Shown here: positions 60,904-64,000 of the stretch, one piece after another
How positions within the stretch are numbered: the first letter of the stretch is position 1
Layout: each line of letters begins with the position of its first letter
From: Butyricicoccus porcorum
GTDB taxonomy: Bacteria > Bacillota > Clostridia > Oscillospirales > Butyricicoccaceae
Assembly: GCF_002157465.1 (NCBI RefSeq)
Contig: NZ_NHOC01000002.1
Span: 328,352-392,351 of the forward strand
Reading direction: 5' to 3'
DNA: 64,000 nucleotides
Program-made: the position numbers and the translations under genes
Notes under the pieces: model-generated
What the model saw: the letters and a program-made list of their open reading frames with translations, nothing else
Databases searched by the model: none
What the model was told of the DNA's origin: nothing

Positions 60904-62397
60904 ATGGATTATGTAAGCACAAGAGACAAAAATCTGACCGTCAGCGCCGCCAAGGCGATTGCAACAGGCATTGCGCCGGACGGCGGCCTGTATTGCCCGA
61001 CGGAAATCCCGCAGCTGACGGCGGATGACTTTGCCGCCCTGTGCGCGAAGGATTACCGCGGCAGAAGCGCTGATATCCTTGGCCGCTTTCTGACCGATTT
61101 TACTGCGGAGGAGCTTGAGACCTATGCAGCGCGCGCCTATGCGGATGAGAAATTTGGCGGCCCGGATACTGCGCCGCTGGTCAAGCTGGAAGACGGCACG
61201 TATATTCTGGAGCTGTGGCACGGTCCGACCTGTGCGTTCAAGGATATGGCGCTTCAGATGCTGCCGCACCTGCTGACTGCATCGCTGCGCAAGACCGGTG
61301 AGCAGCGCACGGCCTGCATTCTCGTTGCCACTTCCGGCGATACCGGCAAGGCAGCGCTGGATGGCTTTGCGGATGTGGAAGGCACCAAGATTATGGTCTA
61401 CTATCCGGTGGACGGTGTCAGCACGATTCAGAAGCTCCAGATGGTCACCCAGAAGGGCAGCAACGTACAGGTCTGCGCCATCCGCGGAAATTTTGACGAT
61501 GCACAGAGCGCAGTCAAGAAGATTTTTACCGATAAGGCATCGATTGACAAGCTGGATGCGCAGGGCATGACGCTTTCGTCTGCAAACTCCATCAACTGGG
61601 GCAGACTGGCACCGCAGATCGCCTATTATGTTTCGGCGTACTGCGACCTGCTCAACCGCGGTGATATCAAGCTGGGCGATCCGATCAATGTCTGCGTGCC
61701 GACCGGCAATTTCGGCAACATCCTCGCGGCGTATTTCGCAAAGCAGATGGGCGTGCCGGTTGCAAAGCTGATCTGCGCCTCCAATGAGAACAACGTCCTG
61801 ACCGATTTCTTCACCTCCGGCGGTACCTATAACCGTGTCCGCCCGTTTCACACGACAATTTCCCCGTCGATGGATATTTTGATTTCCAGCAACCTGGAGC
61901 GTTTACTGTTCCTGGTTTCCGGCTATAATGACACCATGGTTGCTGATCTGATGGCACAGCTGGCAGAAACCGGAACGTATACCGTACCGGAGGATGTCTT
62001 TGCAAACATCGGCAGCCAGTTCGATGCGGGCTTCTGTGACGATGCACAGACCAAGCAGACGATTGCGCGCCTGTTTGAGGAAAACAAGTACCTGTCCGAT
62101 ACGCATACTGCCGTTGCTGTCAAGGTTTATGAGGATTACCGTGCGCGCACGGGCGACACAACGCCGACGGTGATTGCGTCTACTGCAAGCCCGTTCAAGT
62201 TCTGCCAGAGCGTCATTTCTGCGCTGGGCGGCGAGGTCACAAGCGACGGTACTGAGCTGCTCGACCAGCTGCATGACATGACCGGCGCACCGGTACCGGC
62301 TCCGCTGGCAGCCCTGTCCGGTCTTAAGCCGCGCTTTGATCTGGTCATTGACCGCGAGGACATTCTGGGAACGGTTGACCTGCTGAACAAAATCTGA
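60904..62397 (+). CDS. thrC: Threonine synthase
   Basis: ThrC converts O-phosphohomoserine to threonine with PLP. The 497-residue protein has the N-terminal YVSTRDKNLTVSAAKAI, the PLP lysine in CAFKDMALQ near residue 110, ATSGDTGKAA and PTGNFGNILAAYFAKQMG. A GGGAGG site precedes the ATG. Other thr genes are not nearby. Confidence 0.96.
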   Translation: MDYVSTRDKNLTVSAAKAIATGIAPDGGLYCPTEIPQLTADDFAALCAKDYRGRSADILGRFLTDFTAEELETYAARAYADEKFGGPDTAPLVKLEDGTYILELWHGPTCAFKDMALQMLPHLLTASLRKTGEQRTACILVATSGDTGKAALDGFADVEGTKIMVYYPVDGVSTIQKLQMVTQKGSNVQVCAIRGNFDDAQSAVKKIFTDKASIDKLDAQGMTLSSANSINWGRLAPQIAYYVSAYCDLLNRGDIKLGDPINVCVPTGNFGNILAAYFAKQMGVPVAKLICASNENNVLTDFFTSGGTYNRVRPFHTTISPSMDILISSNLERLLFLVSGYNDTMVADLMAQLAETGTYTVPEDVFANIGSQFDAGFCDDAQTKQTIARLFEENKYLSDTHTAVAVKVYEDYRARTGDTTPTVIASTASPFKFCQSVISALGGEVTSDGTELLDQLHDMTGAPVPAPLAALSGLKPRFDLVIDREDILGTVDLLNKI

Positions 62398-62399
62398 GC

Positions 62400-63101
62400 A
62401 TGGCGCTGTACACAATCTCTGACCTGCATCTGTCACGCGGCGTGGAAAAGCCGATGGATATTTTCGGTGGCAGATGGCAGGGCTATATGGAGAAGATTGA
62501 AAAGAACTGGCGGGCGATGATTTCGCCTGAGGATACGGTTGTCATCGGCGGGGATATTTCGTGGGGCATCAGCCTTTCTGAAGCCCTGCCGGACTTCCAG
62601 CTGCTCAGCAGCCTGCCCGGAAAAAAGATCATCGGGAAGGGCAATCATGACCTGTGGTGGAACACCGTCCGGAAGATGAGGCAATTTTTTGAGGACAACG
62701 GCATAAAAAATATCGATTTCCTCTTTAATAATTGTTTCATTTATGATAACATTGGTATTTGTGGAACCCGCGGATGGTTTTTCGAGGAATCCTTTAAGGA
62801 ATGCCATGACGAAAAGATTTTCCGGCGGGAACTGATCCGGCTGGAAGCATCACTCAAGGCCGCAAGAGCACAGGGCGCAGAGGAAATCATCTGTTTCCTG
62901 CATTATCCGCCGATCTATGCGAATTTCCGCTGCGGCGAGATCATTGAGCTGATGCAGCGCTATGGCGTCGGACGGTGCGTGTACGGGCATCTCCATTCCG
63001 ACAGCCTGTGCTACGCCGTGACCGGCCTGCATGACGGCATCGATTTTACGCTGGTATCGGGCGATTATATTGATTTTACGCCCGTCCTGCTAAAAAAATA
63101 G
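62400..63101 (+). CDS. Metallophosphoesterase
   Basis: The 233-residue protein has SDLHLS, GGDISWG, GKGNHDLWW and GHLHSDS in order. The family is calcineurin-like with unknown substrate. It starts 2 nt after the thrC stop. Confidence 0.9.
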   Translation: MALYTISDLHLSRGVEKPMDIFGGRWQGYMEKIEKNWRAMISPEDTVVIGGDISWGISLSEALPDFQLLSSLPGKKIIGKGNHDLWWNTVRKMRQFFEDNGIKNIDFLFNNCFIYDNIGICGTRGWFFEESFKECHDEKIFRRELIRLEASLKAARAQGAEEIICFLHYPPIYANFRCGEIIELMQRYGVGRCVYGHLHSDSLCYAVTGLHDGIDFTLVSGDYIDFTPVLLKK

Positions 63102-63173
63102 AAAAAAATGTAGCCAAAAAGCCAACTATCTGATAGAATAGATTGGACATATTATTAGGAGGAGTCATTTAAC

Positions 63174-64000
63174 ATGGAACTCAAGAATACCGAGAAGCTG
63201 GAACACAGCCAGGTGAAGCTGACCATCGCTGTTTCCGCTGAAGAATTAGATAAGGCAAAGGACGCCGCATACAAGAAGAGCAAGAACCAGATCCAGGTTC
63301 CGGGCTTCCGCCGTGGCAAGGCTCCGCGCAAGGTGATCGAGAAGCTGTACGGCGAGGGCGTATTCCTGGAGGACGCGCTGAACATCGTCTATCCGGAAGT
63401 TTATCCGAAGGCTGTTGAGGAAGCTGGCATCACTCCGGTTGGCGCTGCAACGGTTGACGTTGACAACATGACCGCAGAGGGATTCGACTTCATCTGCACC
63501 GTTCCGGTTGAGCCGGAGGTCACCATGGGCCAGTACAAGGGCGTTGAGGCCGAGAAGGCTGATGCTACTGTAACCGAGGATGACATCAAGGCAGAGCTCG
63601 ACCGTCTGGCACAGCGCGCTGCAAGCACGGAGACCGTTGAGCGCGCAGCTGCTCTGGGCGATACCGTTGTCATTGACTTCGAGGGCTTCGTTGACGGCGA
63701 GGCATTTGAAGGCGGTAAGGGCGAGGACTTCAACCTGAAGCTGGGCTCCGGCACCTTCATCCCGGGCTTCGAGGATCAGCTGGTTGGCAAGTCTGCCGGC
63801 GAGGACTGCGATGTAAATGTTACCTTCCCGGAGGAATATCAGGCTGAGGAGCTGGCTGGCAAGCCGGCAGTCTTCAAGTGCACCGTTAAGTCGGTTATGG
63901 AGACCATCCTGCCGGAGATGGACGACGAGTTCGCAAAGGACGTTTCCGAGTTCGAGACGCTGGAAGAGCTGAAGAAGGACACCGAGTCCAAGATCGCCGA
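63174..64000 (+). CDS. tig: Trigger factor, N-terminal 275 residues; continues past right edge
   Basis: The ribosome-associated chaperone and prolyl isomerase. Visible parts are the ribosome-binding domain with the signature GFRRGKAPRKV near residue 44 and the FKBP-type PPIase domain (GDTVVIDFEGFVDGEAF and FEDQLVGKSAGED). A strong AGGAGGAG site precedes the ATG. The C-terminal chaperone domain is outside the window. Confidence 0.96.
   Translation, partial: MELKNTEKLEHSQVKLTIAVSAEELDKAKDAAYKKSKNQIQVPGFRRGKAPRKVIEKLYGEGVFLEDALNIVYPEVYPKAVEEAGITPVGAATVDVDNMTAEGFDFICTVPVEPEVTMGQYKGVEAEKADATVTEDDIKAELDRLAQRAASTETVERAAALGDTVVIDFEGFVDGEAFEGGKGEDFNLKLGSGTFIPGFEDQLVGKSAGEDCDVNVTFPEEYQAEELAGKPAVFKCTVKSVMETILPEMDDEFAKDVSEFETLEELKKDTESKIA

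Overview
The window is one contiguous chromosome segment of a Gram-positive, probably spore-forming member of the Clostridia. This rests on the Firmicutes cell-division string (yggS, sepF, yggT, divIVA, then ileS, lspA, rluD), the miaB-mutS-mutL-miaA-hfq run, a YtaF-type sporulation membrane protein homologue, strong AGGAGG ribosome binding sites and fairly GC-rich coding sequence. From memory of gene content the best guess is an Oscillospiraceae/Butyricicoccaceae-like gut anaerobe. That guess is inference, because no 16S rRNA is present.

Left flank (1-6096): a minus-strand queuosine operon (queD, queE, folE running off the edge) sits behind a class I preQ1-like riboswitch with its own terminator. 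It is followed by ndk, a lipoprotein, an ABC-transporter deletion relic (N-terminal ATPase fused to C-terminal permease), aroD, a metallophosphatase and a PAP2 phosphatase.

Mobile region (6097-20020): a 13.9-kb phage-derived element is inserted inside a small conserved gene whose halves lie at 6025-6096 and 20021-20485. A large serine recombinase lies at its left end. The lysogeny switch (LexA-like repressor, Cro-like protein, operators, BRO-N antirepressor), an early operon of small overlapping genes, a fused MNT-HEPN protein, a candidate small RNA and an oppositely oriented fibre/endolysin/holin module are present. Terminase, portal, capsid and most tail genes are missing. Joining the halves at the shared GA dinucleotide restores an in-frame 178-codon gene, and joining the element ends gives a near-palindromic attP with 8-bp inverted arms exactly 14 nt from the core. 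This is the layout of skin-like elements that interrupt sporulation genes.

Right of the element (20428-23821): a NUDIX hydrolase, a second serine recombinase without visible attachment sites, a cysteine-rich protein with no ordinary start codon and a coiled-coil protein.

Housekeeping block (23964-42586): a radical SAM pair, miaB-mutS-mutL-miaA-hfq, an HlyD-like protein, yggS-sepF-yggT-divIVA, ileS, lspA-rluD and a HAD phosphatase, all plus strand and mostly overlapping or tightly spaced.

Amidoligase block (43097-47856, minus): circularly permuted ATP-grasp, alpha-E, transglutaminase and two AspA/AstE-family proteins, the second lacking the zinc ligands. A promoter followed at once by a terminator hairpin precedes the cluster. 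A glutamine-dependent asparagine synthetase is transcribed divergently.

Right end (50087-64000): a NUDIX protein, RNase P RNA, murD, an ABC-F ATPase, a ytaF-like gene behind a terminator-containing leader, a GH13 amylase-like gene, rplS, lepB, rbgA, rnhB, yraN, an M19 dipeptidase, thrC, a metallophosphoesterase and the 5' part of tig. No tRNA gene, rRNA gene or CRISPR array was seen.
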